64,000 nt of DNA from Acanthacorydalis orientalis (lineage: Eukaryota; Arthropoda; Insecta; Megaloptera; Corydalidae), in contig CM068315.1 in the NCBI GenBank assembly GCA_034766995.1, positions 4,792,236 to 4,856,235 on the forward strand, written 5' to 3'. Numbering within the stretch: the stretch's first letter is position 1; each line of letters opens with the position of its first letter. The notes below the pieces were generated by a model. The model was not told where the DNA came from. It did no database searches and worked only from the letters and a program-made list of their open reading frames with translations. The position numbers and the translations under genes are program-made. This document shows positions 63,046-64,000 of the stretch, in pieces.

Positions 63046-64000
63046 AGTAGCAGAGAACAGAAATTCAAGTAATTCAAAAGGAAATATATTACGAAGAAAA
63101 TATACTACAACAATAGGTTATGAAACAAATCTGTATAGCTATATATTCTAACCATTTTAAAAAGGTTTTTGTGTTTAAAAAATAATCTATATTTTATTTA
63201 TCTTGCTCGAAAGTTATTATCCATAAATTAGAACCAGATTGTAATCTTTAAATAATACTAATGAAAAATTTCTAATAAGAACCAGTATTGTTATAGTATA
63301 TTTAAGAATAGTTCCATTGTGTAATACAAAATGCTAGTCGACTACTAACGTGATAGATATGTTGTCTTTTTATGAGATATACTACTTGTGTGCTAGTCTA
63401 TCTCGTAGTGTAAGCCTGTATAAGATTTCTGTATCTCTTTGCAGTATAGCATATAGGTACATTTATGTTCTAAATCAGTTCAAATTTATTGAAAGTATCA
63501 TCAAAGGTTTCAATTAATGAAAAACTAAAATATAATATATTCTATCATATTTTGTTCAAAAATATTAAACTATATAAGAATCATTATTTTATTTTGACGC
63601 AGCCACTAATTTTATTTCTGCTAGATTTTTATTGAACACATTTAATCATAGACATAATAAATAAAAAATATTAAGAGAAACGCAATATTATTTTGTGTAC
63701 GTCTGTCTCATTTAGAATATAAACAAGTAGAACAAAGATGGAAATACGAAATGTAATGTTTATGAATAATTAACTAATCTTATTTGATATTTGTTTAAAA
63801 GATTAAGTTGGTACATGAAGGTAGATAAGGACAAAGTAATTATCCTTTAATGTGTTAAAGTAGTTACAAAGTACAACAATATCAGAGAAAAGAAACATTT
63901 TTACAAGCGAGATAGTGATATGATATTTCGTTGCTTTCTGTCTTACATAATTTGTATCTTCAATGCTGCGTTTATTCAATTTCTTGTTTTTAGAGAAACA
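63046..64000. other. Unique A+T-rich DNA, no gene
   Basis: Nothing recognised to the end of the window. Confidence 0.35.

Overview
The window is very A+T-rich animal DNA with no host protein-coding gene that I can recognise. It looks like insect nuclear DNA. Several unrelated mariner lineages, piggyBac relics and Helitron-like elements sit in one locus, between long (AT)n microsatellites, with T-rich splice-site-like motifs. A hymenopteran is a reasonable guess, but nothing in the sequence proves the order. Every recognisable protein trace is a broken transposase, so the window is either a large intergenic region or the inside of a very long intron.

Layout. 0-6.6 kb: a Tc1/mariner-superfamily transposase tail (293-531), a strong AG|GT splice-like motif at 1907, Helitron-like copy 1 (4634-5016) and an AT-rich tandem duplication (6105-6545). 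6.7-13 kb: a piggyBac N-terminal relic and a solo mariner end. 13-26 kb: mariner family A copies at 13.2 and 24.5 kb, a mariner with both terminal repeats at 19729-20556, and family B copy 1 (25033-25586) almost touching family A copy 2. 26-36 kb: three more mariner-type relics (26.8, 28.1, 34.1 kb), a diverged tandem repeat near 30 kb and Helitron-like copy 2. 36-46 kb: a second splice-like motif (37232), a piggyBac deletion derivative with TTAA at both ends (39002-39651), family A copy 3 and a nearly full-length mariner pseudogene (44700-45726). 46-64 kb: less A+T-rich pockets without recognisable genes, family B copies 2 and 3, Helitron-like copy 3 abutting a piggyBac C-terminal relic (59.1 kb), a mariner relic, and a long-terminal-inverted-repeat MITE carrying CArg-box sequences (61407-61711).

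About 60 (AT)n or related tracts, 20-150 bases each, are spread through the whole window, roughly one per kilobase. There is no operon or pathway logic. What ties the features together is transposition, internal deletion and decay. Families A and B have three similar internally deleted copies each, as expected for non-autonomous families mobilised in trans.
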